64,000 nt of DNA from Anastrepha obliqua (lineage: Eukaryota; Arthropoda; Insecta; Diptera; Tephritidae): NCBI RefSeq assembly GCF_027943255.1, contig NC_072894.1, forward strand, positions 59,213,601-59,277,600, given 5' to 3'. Under the pieces are notes generated by a model. That model did not search any database. It worked only from the letters and a program-made list of their open reading frames with translations, and was not told the DNA's origin. A program made the position numbers and the translations under genes. Below, in pieces: positions 45,869 through 57,390 of this stretch (position 1 is its first letter; each line of letters opens with the position of its first letter).

Positions 45869-47331
45869 ATGCATGCTTATTTAATATATTCTTCACCTAC
45901 TTCAGATCAATAACCAATAAGCAGCATCTAAACTACAACTAACCGATGTCATGTCGGGTCCAGTTGTATTATAATAAAAAGAGCTTAAGTCTTAAGTGTG
46001 GGGTTTTTGGCATATTCGCTCATATTTAGTTGCAAAGAACATTTTTTCATACAATATTCAGCACCAAGGTACGTGTACGCAAACGATACTTTTTTCAGCA
46101 AGGTCATCATATTTTATATTAATAAAATGTCACTTGACCCAAGTTTGCCGATGTCAACTCACTTAGTGCTTAACTTGAAAATTTTTTAAACAAGTGCGTG
46201 TTTAATTTAGTCAGTTTCGCGCATCTTGAAAGTGTGCAAACGAAAAAACCAAACCTTGAAGAAGAATATGGCATCGTGCACAGTATATACTCGTATACTA
46301 GGTTTATTTCATGCAACTCACACACATATACATATGAATGCGCACCCATGCATAATACCAATGAGTACAAGACACTTTCTGAAGTGTCAACAAACGCCTG
46401 CTTGTGCACTCTTCAATTAGTCGGACGAGTGTTTAACTTGTTAGTCGATTAGTTAAAATAAGAATAATTAATCAATGAAATTAAAATTGTAAATTAATGA
46501 GCACACAACCGTATACCATGCAAATATTTATATGTGCAATGTGTGTGTGCATACGTAGATGCCTTGACTCCAACATGGTTGGTGTATGCACAAATTGGTG
46601 TGTTTATGCAGTCATGTGCGTGCATTTGTCATATGTAAATTTACATATTTATATCATTTACATGGAGGATGCATTTGTACCGCATGAATTTAGCTGTACC
46701 GGGTGAGCAAAATGCTTCTATTAGTAAAAATTAAACAAAATTAAAAATTTAAATGAATAAAAACCACCACAACCCATAGTAACTGAATAAGCCAATATCA
46801 AATTAAGAGCAGAAAAGATAAATTTTGTTTAGCGGTTTTGTGAGGCAATACCAAAGACTGCTGCAATTTTAAATTGTCGAAGTTCATACTTTCTATTATA
46901 AAGCACGAATCGTCTATAAGCATAGCTCCATAGCGCTACCTGTTTACCAATATATCATTTCCAGCCGCATTTTCGAAAAACAAATTTTCGTTAACCGATC
47001 CAACAATGAGACTTTTTTTAACATTGCCACCCTGATGAAAATGCATCTCCTCTACAAAGATGTTTTTCCCCCTACACCCGAAAAGCGATAACCAAATGGA
47101 TGATCATTTGCAGTCAATGACAGAGTCAAATGGACACGACAATTGACTCTACGTAACCGAAACGTCCCCGATTTATACCCGGCCAAGGACTGTCACTTCA
47201 GCAGCATTCTTCGTATATGTATGGTGAATGTTTATGCTGCTACAACAACAAAAACAACATATTCTTGTGTAAATTTTTCCTAAAACTATGGATGGAATAA
47301 GTGAGTTAGTAATCCTACACTATGTAGCATG
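45869..47331. other. AT-rich stretch; possible short retroposon end near 47.2 kb
   Basis: Mostly CATACATA-rich non-coding DNA. 47150-47262 (CCCGGCCAAGGACTGTCACT, then a tract TGCTACAACAACAAAAACAA) looks like a retroposon 3' end with an (ACA)n tail, but the family is not recognised. Confidence 0.35.
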
Positions 47332-47672
47332 CGGCCGCCGTGGTCGAATGGGTTGGTGCGTGATTACCATTCGGAATTCACAGAGAGAACGTTGGTTCGA
47401 ATCTCGGTGAAACACCAAAATTAAAAAACACATTTTTCTAATAGCGGTCCCCCTCGGCAGGCAATGGCAAACCTCCGAGTGTATTTCTGCCATGAAAAAA
47501 CTCCTCAAAAAACTCCTCCAAAAATATCTGCCGTTCGGAGTCAGCTTGAAACTGTAAGTCCCTCCATTTGTGGAAAAACATCAAGACGCACACCACAAAT
47601 AGGAGGAGGAGCTCGGCCAAACACCCAAAAAGGGTGTACGCGCCAATTATATATATATATATATATATATAT
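47332..47672 (+). repeat. tRNA-derived SINE, copy 9, full length
   Basis: It starts CGGCCGCCGTGGTCGAATGG. The A-box lies in 47341-47360 and the B-box GGTTCGAATCT at 47394-47404. The first-subfamily arm CGGAATTCACAGAGAGAACG is very close to the copy at 29235. The body is complete (GGCAATGGCAAACCTCCGAG; GGTCGGAG-type block; GTCCCTCCATTTGTGG), with a local duplication CTCCTCAAAAAACTCCTCC at 47501-47519. It ends in a (TA)n tail of about 24 bases. Confidence 0.85.
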
Positions 47673-49134
47673 GCAGAATGCTAACACTCACTCCAGATGA
47701 CGCCATGTGAAACAAATTAATCAAGTGCGGCCAATATCAGCCCGCTAACCGCCTTTCAACGAATTCGAAAGAATCAGCTGATTGGCTGATGTTCGCCGGG
47801 GTCGTCACAGCAGTTTGTTTACGAAAAATTGAGATTATGTTGGTAATATATGAAAAAAATCAACACAGCCATTAACTACTTCGTTGGCATCTGAAGAACA
47901 ACTGATTGAGCGAGTGTGTGAAGACATGTGAAATGAGTGGGAAGGGCCCAAATTATCGGCAATCCGTATTTGTATCGGCAATCATATGCAATAACATCAC
48001 GGGATAAGTCAATCATATTATCTTAATATGATGAGGACATAAGAATGCACACGTAATGTCTTTTCAATTCTGAATAGCTCTTAAGTTCCACTACGATTAG
48101 ATTGTATTTTTGATTCACAATAAATGTGGAATTTTCAAATAATTCTGAACATTATTTGCATCAAGTAAAACCTAACACGCATTAACTTTGCTTTTCAATT
48201 TAAGGGGACAGATACCATTAAACGGGCATATTTTCCCCGATTTTCATTAAAATTATTTAAAATGAAGAAGTCAATACATTTTTTTCAAAATTGTCATACA
48301 GTCTATACATTAAAATAATATGATTTTTTTTATTTTAATCATTTAAAAGGGCGGATGTACATTCAATTTTTCCAGGAAGGTCGCAGCGGGGCTTCTCAAT
48401 CGGCGGGCGTTGTAGCATCGACGTCAGTGACCTGAATACAAAAAACCAAAATTTTTTTGTTTATTTTTTCGAAAAATAAAACTTGAAACACATAGAAAGT
48501 AATATCATAAAAGTATCACAATGGACAAATTTTCAATATTTTTCCAACTGTGCCCTAAGCTAGGGTAGCCATTTAACGCAATATCATAAAAAAGATGTGT
48601 GCAAAATTTCAGGGAGATCGGTCAATATCTTTTCGAGTTATCGTGTACGCCAATTCGAAAAATATAATTTTGAGAAAAACGCGTCTAGAGTTTGATACTC
48701 GTACAATGTAACTATACCTCTCCCAGCGCTCAAACGCAAAGAATAGAGTCGTCTCGGTTGACTATCTATAATATAACAATTACTTAAATTTACGTTCTAA
48801 ACATTTTTTGACAGATTTTTAAAGGATTAAATTAACATTTTATGAAAAAAAAAATTTCGAAATTTTACAGGTATGCGTGATAGCGAAGGATATACAAAAA
48901 TAATAAAACATAATTTATTTTAGAAAGTTTACTTGTAAACCATTTAAAACATATTTTTAAAACGATTTATTTGGCAAATAAGGGTGTGGAGAAAATAAAT
49001 TTTAAATATGCAAAAGCGTTGCCTTCGGTACTAGAAATAGAAGCCACTGAATAGGAAGTGACTACCTCTTAGAATGTGTCCTACGGTTCTGCAACTAATT
49101 CTGCTTTGGGTTCAATTTACGATAATTAGTCTTA
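47673..49134. other. AT-rich stretch, possibly an unclassified repeat at 48.2-48.9 kb
   Basis: 48200-48900 has the style of an unclassified insect repeat: a GGGGACAGATACC start, CAAAATTTCAGGGAGATCGG, TTTTCGAGTTATCGTGTACG and TTTTGAGAAAAACGCG. A similar TTTTGAGAAAAACGC word occurs at 62.13 kb. No ends or coding region found. Confidence 0.3.
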
Positions 49135-49683
49135 TAGCCTACACAGACGGCGGCGTTAACCAGGATTACCGGCGCGGTTAATTCTAATTAAAATTGTAGT
49201 GTAACAGTTGGCTATTACGCGGATTAGTGAACAGCTGATTTGTTTATTGGATAGTTTTGTCAGTAAAAGATGGATCACAGGCAACAAATACGTATATTAA
49301 CTTAAATTGCTATTTCTCAAACTGCTCCGCAATATTTTTGCTTGTCATCTGAAGTTGGAAAGATGTATTTTTAAACTTGAAAAACGAAAATGCTATAAAA
49401 TACTTACTCCTCTTGTACTCATCATATTCTTCCAGAATTTCAATATATTATATCAGTGATTGTTTTCAGTCTTTGTTGTTGTACTCTTTAAAATTTTCAT
49501 TATTTTTCACTCACAATTGATATTAACTGTCATTTTCAACAATGTTGCCATCGAAAAATCTCCTATCCGTGTAAATTATGAGAATTAAGTCTAGTTGCGA
49601 ATCCGCATTAGCTGCACTTAATTTCTTAGATAACACCAAATTATGTCGCTAATCCCGATTAATGCCACCGTCTGTATAGGCTA
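49135..49683. mobile_element. MITE-like element with ~34-base inverted ends
   Basis: The left end TAGCCTACACAGACGGCGGC (then GTTAACCAGGATTA) and the right end in reverse TAGCCTATACAGACGGTGGC (then ATTAATCGGGATTA) pair with a few substitutions. The 549-base interior has no coding frame. The pairing continues weakly inwards (TTAGTGAACAGCTG and GCGGATT-type words on both sides). The target duplication is unclear. Its right edge lies against a Jockey-like reverse transcriptase fragment. Confidence 0.75.
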
Positions 49684-49709
49684 CTACAATGGCAAAATAA
49701 ATTTATAAT

Positions 49710-50470
49710 TTTACTTTATTTACAACAATTTTCTTGTAAAACAAAATGCAGAACAATCTCAACTCTGCGAAAGCTTAGCTGGTGTACCCCAAGGCAGTAT
49801 TATGGGTCCCATTTTACACTTCCTTAATACTCACGATCTACTAGTTACTGAGGAAACTATCGTCGGAACTTTTGCAGGTGACACCGCTTCACTCCCAATT
49901 GACCCCCTCCCTGATGTGGCTTCTCTTAAACTCCAAAAAGGGCTTGATGAAGTAACCAACTCAATGGCTCAAAGACTGGAAAATAAAATCAAATAAGACA
50001 AAATCTGTTACCTTTACACTCAAGCGAAATATTCAGCCACCCGTTAAACTTAATAACACAATCATAATACAAAAAAATATTACAAAATATCTCGGAATGC
50101 ATTTTGACTGCAAGCTCTCATGGCAAAGTCATATTTTTGCTAAACGGAAGGCACTAGGAATCAAACTTCGAATTCTTTATTGGCTGTTAAATAGCAGTTT
50201 CCATGTATCCTTCAAAAAAAAGCTCTCACTGTACTCAGCTATCCTAAAACTAGTATGGACATTTGGGATACAACTCTGGAACACCGCAGCTAACTCAAAC
50301 ATCGAAATACTCCCAAGATTACAATCGAAAACTCTCAAAATGATCGCAAATGCCCAAATTCACCGTAATCTCAAAGTTCCCACAACAGCTGAAGAAATCA
50401 AAAAACATGTCTCATCACACAATATAAGACTTTAATCACACCCAAATCCACTAATTACAAAAATTACCAC
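49710..50470 (+). mobile_element. Jockey-clade reverse transcriptase C-terminal relic
   Basis: The plus strand reads NFLVKQNAEQSQLCESLAGV, PQGSIMGPI (the conserved GxPQGSxxGP block), then GTFAGDTASLP (active-site FADDTA altered to FAGDTA near 49870). After frameshifts comes VTFTLKRNI, then YLGMHFDCKLSWQSHIF, AILKLVWTFGIQLWNTAANS and NIEILPRLQSKTLKMIANAQ, ending near 50434. This is the order of Jockey ORF2 from the palm to the thumb. The loss of an active-site Asp and the frameshifts show that it is dead. The 3' end may be near 50640 (GATCGCCAATAAATATATAA). Confidence 0.8.
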
Positions 50471-50879
50471 AAATACCATTTCTTTTAATAGATTAAAGAG
50501 GAAATTAACAATATATCTCATGCAAAAATTGAGGAATGGTTGCCACCACTAGGTGCTTTCCATGCATGTCTCGTAGAGTATCTTGGTTTTAAGTATAAAT
50601 TTTGTTAAATGTTGATGAACAGATCGCCAATAAATATATAATATAAACAAAAATTTACAATAATTTCAGCTAACTTAAATTTTTTCTGTTTTAATTGTGT
50701 GTAATCTTAATTTCACTATTTTCAATTTGTCAACTTTTGCGCACACTCGAACTCCCTTTGTGCACCGTTGACAGTTCGCAAAAAGTGTACCTTCAACAAT
50801 ATGTTATGGTCACGGTGATTCAAAGGCGTATATGTGAGGCCTCGATCGAAGTGGTGACATTCGTTTGAAGCGTTAGTCA
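50471..50879. other. Non-coding stretch between two elements
   Basis: Probably includes the 3' untranslated end of the Jockey-like copy (to about 50650); nothing else recognised. Confidence 0.4.
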
Positions 50880-51840
50880 CGAAAAAACAGCATTTGCGGG
50901 AAGTCATGCTTCATTATTACCATTTAAAGAAAAGAGCAGCTGAAACGTGTCGTATATTGATGAATATTTACGTTAATCACGCTATATCAAATACAACTTT
51001 TAAATAGTGGTTTCGACGCTTCCAAAGTGGCAATTTCGACGTGAGTGACAAAGATCGCGGGGCACCGAAAAAATTCAAAGATACTCAACTAGGTACAACA
51101 ATTATTGGATGGAGGCACATGTCGAACGCTTGATGATGTGCCTAAAGAGTTGGATGACAGATTAACCGTCTCTAGACGTTTGCACGCGAAGGCAATGGTG
51201 CAGAAAGCAGGTAATTGGGTGCCGCATGAATTGAAGGAGCGAAATATCAAGAGATGTTTGGGGACGTGTGAGATGCTTTTTGGACGGCAGAAAGAAAAAG
51301 GTTTTCTGCATCGGACCGTCACTAGCGATGAACAATGGATCTATTGTAACCCTAAGCGTCGAAAATGTTGGAGCCTGCCAGGTGAAACGGGTCCATCGAC
51401 AACGAAAAAAAGTGTTCATGCTTCATAGTTACCGATCGTAACCGACTGCAGCTAATGCGTTTGAATCGAGCTCTCAAAGAAAAGCGGCCGGAAAGTGACG
51501 GTGGACATGACAAACTGATTTTGCTGAATGACAACTCCAGGTCACACGTTGCTAAATCGGTCTGAAAATATTTAGAAGGACTGAAATGGGAAATCTTGCC
51601 TCACCCGCCGTGTTCCCCAGACATTGCACCTTCGGACTACTATCTGTTCCGATCAATGTAGTCAGCACTTACTGGAGAGCGATTCATTTCTTATGAGAGC
51701 ATTGCAAACTGGCTCAACGATTAGATCAAGTCAAAAGAACTAGAACTTTTTGTCAGAGAAATCCGTATGCTGCTTGAAAGGTGTAGGAAAGTTGGAGCTT
51801 CCAATGGCACATACCTCACATAAAATCATGTATTATTTAA
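50880..51840 (+). mobile_element. Mariner transposase relic, nearly full length with a short central deletion
   Basis: The plus strand follows a mariner transposase from start to end: MLHYYHLKKRAAETCRILMN near 50908, WFRRFQSGNFDVSDKDRGAP, LDDVPKELDDRLTVSRRLHA, GNWVPHELKERNIKRCLGTC, then the first catalytic block RTVTSDEQWIY near 51320. LPGETGPSTTKKSVHAS follows. About 30 residues are missing, then NRLQLMRLNRALKEKRPE, LILLNDNSRSHVAKS (second catalytic block), LPHPPCSPDIAPSDYYLF (third block, spacing consistent with DD34D) and ERFISYESIANWL. Stops replace Q/W codons at several sites. This is the best preserved catalytic domain in the window. Confidence 0.85.
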
Positions 51841-53924
51841 TTGTTTAAATAATTCGTAACATTAGCTAAAAAGGACGGAAGCAATCTAGGTAAAATATGA
51901 TTCCCAAATATGATTTCTGTTAAACACCCGGTAAAATTATGTGCAACGTGTGCAACAAACGATGCCATCTCGCAGTGATAGCTGCAGCAACCAAACGCAT
52001 CTATAGCGACACTTGTATGCCGCAGCACTCAAACGATTTGTGCGCTCGCTGATTATGCACACTTGAGCAAGATGCTCGTAGAAACACGCATACATATGTA
52101 TGATGTAGAGGGTGAAGAGGAGGTTTGTAACACCAACAAGTATTTGAAGCAAGACGTGTAACTTGTGACAAGCGTATGCTCTTGCAGGTTGCTGCATCGA
52201 CAATCCTCCATAGCTGATTCAATGTGTCATTCGCAAGTGTATGTGTATGGGTGTGTGCTTGCACATATACATCCACCATGCCTACCACCAAGGACAACAC
52301 TTGAAATCGTGCGCTTGGCGGTGTGACTGCTCGCTTCGCTGGTAGTTGCTGGCTGCCAGCCTGTTTGCTATTTAATATATGATAATTTATGCACGAAATA
52401 AATTCCCTTATTTTAAGGCATAGCACAGACTCAGGCGCACTAGGCACAGCTGCAATCACACACCAACATATACACATGCACGCATATATTTTTCATACAT
52501 ATGCATGCGATATGTTGCATAAACTCCATTGCTCTCTGTTTCTTGCCTCTGCGTCTATCATATCGGGCAATTGAGGGTTGCTTACCGTCGCACTTGACTG
52601 CTCATATTGGGCTTCCATTTACTGTTTACTGATTCGGCTGTTCGATTGCTCGTTTATTCGTTTGTATGGTTCCTTAGCCGCTGCCAGTTAGCTATGACAG
52701 CGACTGCGGCTGCGATTGCGTGCGGTTTTTGTTGCTTGCATGTACCCATCAAATAAGCCACCATATTGCCACATATTCCACAATTCTTACTTAATTTCAA
52801 CATTCGCACATGCTAATGTATATTAAGGTAGCTCGCAAGAAAAAGTTAAAAAAAATCTCACATTTATTTTTGAGAGTCTACAGTAAAAGAATTCTTTAAA
52901 GCGCCCCGTAAGAGCCGTTTTCGCATCTAGGCAATAGAGTAGGATTTCCTAACCGAAACTATAAATTATTCTTTATCTTAAAGTGACCTTTGACTATTTG
53001 CGTTTTCACAGCAATCCTCAAACATAAATTTTTCAACTACGAAAATTATAATTTGAAATCGAGCCCTTGAATCTAGCTACAAAATTTTGACGAAAGTATC
53101 AATTGATCTTTACATATATCGGCTCGTGATTTTAATGAGTACAGTACAAAGTTGCCTGTAAAAAGGAGCAGTTAGTTGAGAAAACGGTTTTAACTATTTT
53201 GATTCGAGACAAAAACTTAACTTCTATCACTCAATCGATGGTACCACTCTATCTAAAACTGCCAAAGAAGGTGGAATTTGAATGTATACAAACACCCGTC
53301 TATGGTGTGACAAAAATACCCCTGCGGAAGGTGGATACAGACTATTCAAAGCTTCAATTTTTTCTAGTTCCTATCTTTGTATGTGAGATGGTCTCAGATA
53401 AAATAGTTCAAAAGCGTAAGATTGCTATCTTGATTATCGTGTATTTTTATTATTATTTTTTTTTTTTTTTTGGTAATTTCGTTTCTAATCACATACCATT
53501 AATATTCATGACATCAGCAATGGGTAAAACAAAAATAGATAAACGAATTTATAGAGCTATATTATATAAATGGCATCAACAGCTACCAAATCTCAACAAA
53601 CATTAACTCGAATGAAATGTGAAAATGGCTGAGATTTTTCGAATGCTCAAATATGCAACTTTTTTATTGCGTATCCATTCAATTGGAAAAGAGCTTCGAA
53701 AAGTAATATATATCTTGAGTGAAATCCTTCATTATATCCATGTTCTGATATACTAAAATGTTCGAGCTTGCACTACTTTAACTAAAACCATTCTGTTGAT
53801 TATTTGGGGAGCTAAATTATTTCCTTAACTTAAATAGTTACCATAGTTACGGATGAATCCAAGCTAGAACATGAAGTAGGCTGTGAAGTTTGTTTTTCAA
53901 AAGAATTAGAATTAGATTTATTTG
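51841..53924. other. Non-coding stretch
   Basis: 51900-52700 is GC-richer with CACACGCATACATATGTATG-type words and overlapping open frames on both strands (52001-52477 minus is the longest). Neither strand shows a domain. 52820-53600 is AT-rich with a T-run at 53459-53471; the open frame 53199-53606 crosses this low-complexity run and is not convincing. Confidence 0.4.
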
Positions 53925-54700
53925 TGCGACTTCCGGACTAATGTAGCGTCCATCAAGCAGAAGTCTTAACCTGTGTACCTTAACACATAGGCCGTAGCAA
54001 AAACTACGATAAATATATTCTCGAACAGCCAGGCGGCCATGAAATCAATGAAGGCAGTTAAACTAATATCAAAGGTTGCTCAGGAATGTCTGGCGGTTCT
54101 AAATGATATTAGCACCATCTTCAAGGTCAGCCTTTTATGGGTTCCGGGACATAGAGATATTGAAGGAAATTGCAAGGCCGATAAGGCAGCAAGAAAGGGT
54201 ACTAATCTTCCACTGCTTGAAAACAAAGGCAATATTAGAACTCCTATGGCAACTTGCAAATTAACGACAACAAAATAATATTCTCCAGTTAGCCAATAGC
54301 TTATGAATTGAAGAACTTGTATTACAACCAAGCTAATCCGGCCGCAAATAGGTAAGAAAAGGTCAGTGGAATTGCTTAACCACTCAAAAGAGAACATCTC
54401 GAAGGTCGTGGCTTGTGTCGCCGGTCATTGGTTATTAGGTAGACACTCTTCTAGGTTAGGAATATCTTCGCATGAATACTGCAGAAGTTGTAGAGACAAG
54501 GAAGAGGAAGAAGAGTAGAACACTTCTTCTGTAATTGTTCAGCTATAGCTATAAGGGGAGCAAGGGCAGCACAAAACGAATGATTAGAGAGGGAGATATT
54601 AACATTTTTCACGGTACTCAAATTGCGATCAAAGCTCTGTCGACGCAATTGTGCAAATCCAAACTAGTCAACTCCCCATAAGAAGAAGATCTAATCTTTT
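53925..54700 (+). mobile_element. LOA/I-like retrotransposon RNase H and cysteine tail relic
   Basis: RNase H pieces: CDFRTN-like start at 53928, HQAEVLTCVP near 53950, IFSNSQAAMKSMKAVKLISK, then VSLLWVPGHRDIEGNCKADK and AARKGTNLPLLENKGNI (54125-54240). The tail follows with ACVAGHWLLGRHSSRLGISS and HEYCRSCRDKEEEEE near 54410-54520, then CNCSAIA. The domain order is that of LOA/I-type ORF2. A second copy of the 54.2-54.55 kb part lies inverted at 31.04-31.41 kb. Confidence 0.8.
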
Positions 54701-54719
54701 GGGTGCACAGGAAGCATTT

Positions 54720-55075
54720 CTGATCTTATTTGGATTCCAGGACAAAGGAACATAGATGGAAATAAAATTGATGATGAACCTGCCAGGAATGGGTCGACTG
54801 AATTAGTGTCAACCTGGCTCTTATTAAAGTGGAATTGTACAACTTACTTCTGAGGAAAGCTCAGAAAAAATGCAACTCCATTTCCTCATGGGCTATTTTG
54901 AAAACCCTTTGGCCCCGTTAGAATAGACTCGGGACGCAGAAAGTCCTGGGACTCCACGCCATTCAATTTCCCAACTCGTAGCTGTGTTTACCGTTCATTA
55001 CACGATCGGCACACACGCAGATTAAGGCCACTGGGTGCTCCTTTCTTCGACAGCGTGTTTTTCCACAAATCGATC
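54720..55075 (+). mobile_element. Second RNase H fragment of a related retrotransposon
   Basis: LIWIPGQRNIDGNKIDDEPA followed by RNGSTELVSTW repeats the WVPGHRDIEGNCxADExARxGS motif just 600 bases downstream of the first. Then come degraded pieces (STPFNFPTRSCVYRSLHDRH). Stops are present. Its position suggests two partial copies in tandem, not one element. Confidence 0.55.
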
Positions 55076-56439
55076 CGGCCTAATGTATTTTCTTACATAT
55101 GCCTACATACATCCACACATATAAGTGATTGGTAAAAGTTAATTTTTTACACTATTACGAGTATATTGTAAAATTTAATTTAATGAAGTTTTTATATATG
55201 TGTACATATGGTTTGTATAATATTTTACGGGTGTGGGTGCCTTAAACCGCATAAAAGTACTTATGTACATACACCACTCCACTCACAAAGGATGCATGTT
55301 TGTGGTGCCTTTCTGTTGTGATGCGCCCATAGAGATGGGATTGAGGACACATTTTCACTTGAAAAATATGAATTTAATTGTTTATCTACACATTAAAGTA
55401 CCATTTTCTGCACAAGTAGTACTTTTCTGTGGTTTTTCGGCGAAATACATTATTTGTGTTTGCAATTGAAAATTTCATAGTCAACTGTTCGAGTAGCTAG
55501 ATTTGTGCTTACTTGCTATTGCTAACTTCATCGGTCAAGCCAAGAGCACTGTGTGACCGTCCAATAATGAAGCTAAATTAGTAATAAAATATTTTATAAT
55601 TCACCACTTTGCACTTCCCACACTAAATCGGTCAGCCATTTCATGCTCAAAATTTATGTGATTTTAAATCTCACTCCTTTTTGAAGTCTATGTGGCAGGT
55701 CAGCCTTATGGTTTCATTTAAAATATAAAGACAAATAAATAACCTCTTTTCACACTTTTTTCTATAAAAATATGCTTCAAAGCATACTGGGTATAATCAT
55801 TTTAAAACTTTTCAACTTAAGGCGACCCACCCGGTGGTCTACAAGTTTCAAAAAATTATTTTTTTTTTTCCTAGTTCGAAAGTATGGTGCCTTAAGAATG
55901 TACTCAAATTTTTAGCTTTTATAGCCCATCGACTAGGTAGAGAGCGATCCGCGCGCTCCTATAGCTCAAACTTTAAATTCATTTATCTACAAACGACTAT
56001 TTGCAGCACGTGAGGATGAAAAAAAAAACTCAACCGAATCACTTGAAATTTGAATAGGTGGTTCGCAACATGTATGGCTATCGTGAGGACTAGAATCATA
56101 ATTATTTTTTAAATAATTTCCTATTTTTTACACTAAAAAACTAGTGAAAAAAGACCCGATTTTAAGAAACTTTTTTTCACAAGCGCGCCATTTTGTAAAT
56201 TTTTAATTTTTTCGATTTGTTCTAATTCCGACCAGTTCTGATTAAGAATCTTCTTGAATTTCGTGTTTCAGATGAGTAGAAGCTTTGAAATCACCTACCC
56301 CGCCTGGGTTCGATTTTTCGAGAGATGACCCGCTCTCTCTTCAGCGGTATTATTATAATAATAAATATTGATTTTAAAAGAAAAGCAAAACATTTTTTTA
56401 TGCTCACTAGATACAAAGTTGAAATATCGTTTTTTTTTA
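55076..56439. other. AT-rich stretch with a possible unclassified repeat
   Basis: 55820-56340 (CTTAAGGCGACCCACCCGGT at its start, AAAGACCCGATTTTAAGAAA, CACAAGCGCGCCATTTTG) has a repeat-like style but no ends or coding region that I can define. The rest shows nothing. Confidence 0.35.
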
Positions 56440-57390
56440 TTTCTTAATGGCAAAAGAAATAGTGACTTCTAGAAAGCCGATTAAATTCTTCAAGTCCTCT
56501 TGTAATAGGGGCGAAATTGGGGTAATTAGATCTGAGAGCTTCAGCATAAAATGGGTTATAAAAGCGAAGTACTTTAAAAGGAATATTGAAACTTATTTGC
56601 CCGAAAAGATCTGAACAGTTAATGGTGCCGGATATTATATCCTATGTAAACATTGAGAAAATCGTGGGATCTCTAGGGATAAAATATTGATAAGCATGCA
56701 CCTGGTGTTGTAGGGTGACAAGGGACTATCAAAGTGTAATGATTGAAGAGCAAAATGTACAAACTTGCATTGAACTCATTCAATTCTAAGAGAACGTGAG
56801 GAATGCATTGGATTCCAGACGATGGAGGCATACTCCAACTTCGAACGGTCCAATAGAACTAATGAGGAAAATTAAAGTAAGAGATGAGTCAAAACCAAAC
56901 ACCAAGATCAAGAATTTTATTGACTCAGACAAAAGTTAAATTTGAAACGTAATAAGTTGAGGGAAAGGGATTCATGGACTTGGAAAACGTCATATGATAA
57001 CACTTACTAGTATGAAAATATATTTTGTTTCGCAGATCTCAATAATTCAGAGCATTCTAGTCTTCCTGTAATATTAATCTATCCGATGGAGAGCAGATTC
57101 TCCGAAAGAGTTTCAAATCGTCTGCATAGAGTAAATATTCAGACTACTTGAAACAAAGACCAACGTCATTCATAAAATGTATAAACAATATTGAACCAAA
57201 AATGCTACCTTGTGGTAATCCCGAAATTAACAGGAATGTATAGGCTTTAATATTCCCAATTTGAGCAAATGAGCAGGTATGATTTCAGCCATAACAGCAA
57301 AGCCGAGTGGAAGCCCTGATTTTCCAGAGGAGGATTTTATGCAAAATCGTGTCAAATGCTTTCGAAAATAATATTTAATATAATTTGATT
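56440..57390 (-). mobile_element. Jockey-clade reverse transcriptase relic
   Basis: On the minus strand from about 57390: SKAFDTILHKILLWKI, GLPQGSIFGSILFIHFMNDV, EYLLYADDLKLFRRI (intact YADD active site near 57120), then PSDRLILQED, LVLLDRSKLEYASIVWNPMH followed by SSRSLRIE (near 56800-56860), VQCKFVHFALQSLHFDSPLS and MLINILSLEIPRFSQ. The order and motifs are those of a Jockey ORF2 palm and thumb. Stops and frameshifts occur between blocks; the endonuclease is absent. Confidence 0.8.

Noticed and set aside
48850..48875. TTTTACAGGTATGCG as a ratchet site
   Set aside because: It is preceded mainly by A-rich sequence, not a pyrimidine tract, and the donor is off consensus.
52001..52477. 158-codon minus-strand open frame as a gene
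   Set aside because: Overlapping open frames on both strands, CACACACA runs inside, no recognisable domain.
53199..53606. 135-codon open frame as a gene
   Set aside because: It crosses a T-run coding for a string of Y and F, with no family resemblance.
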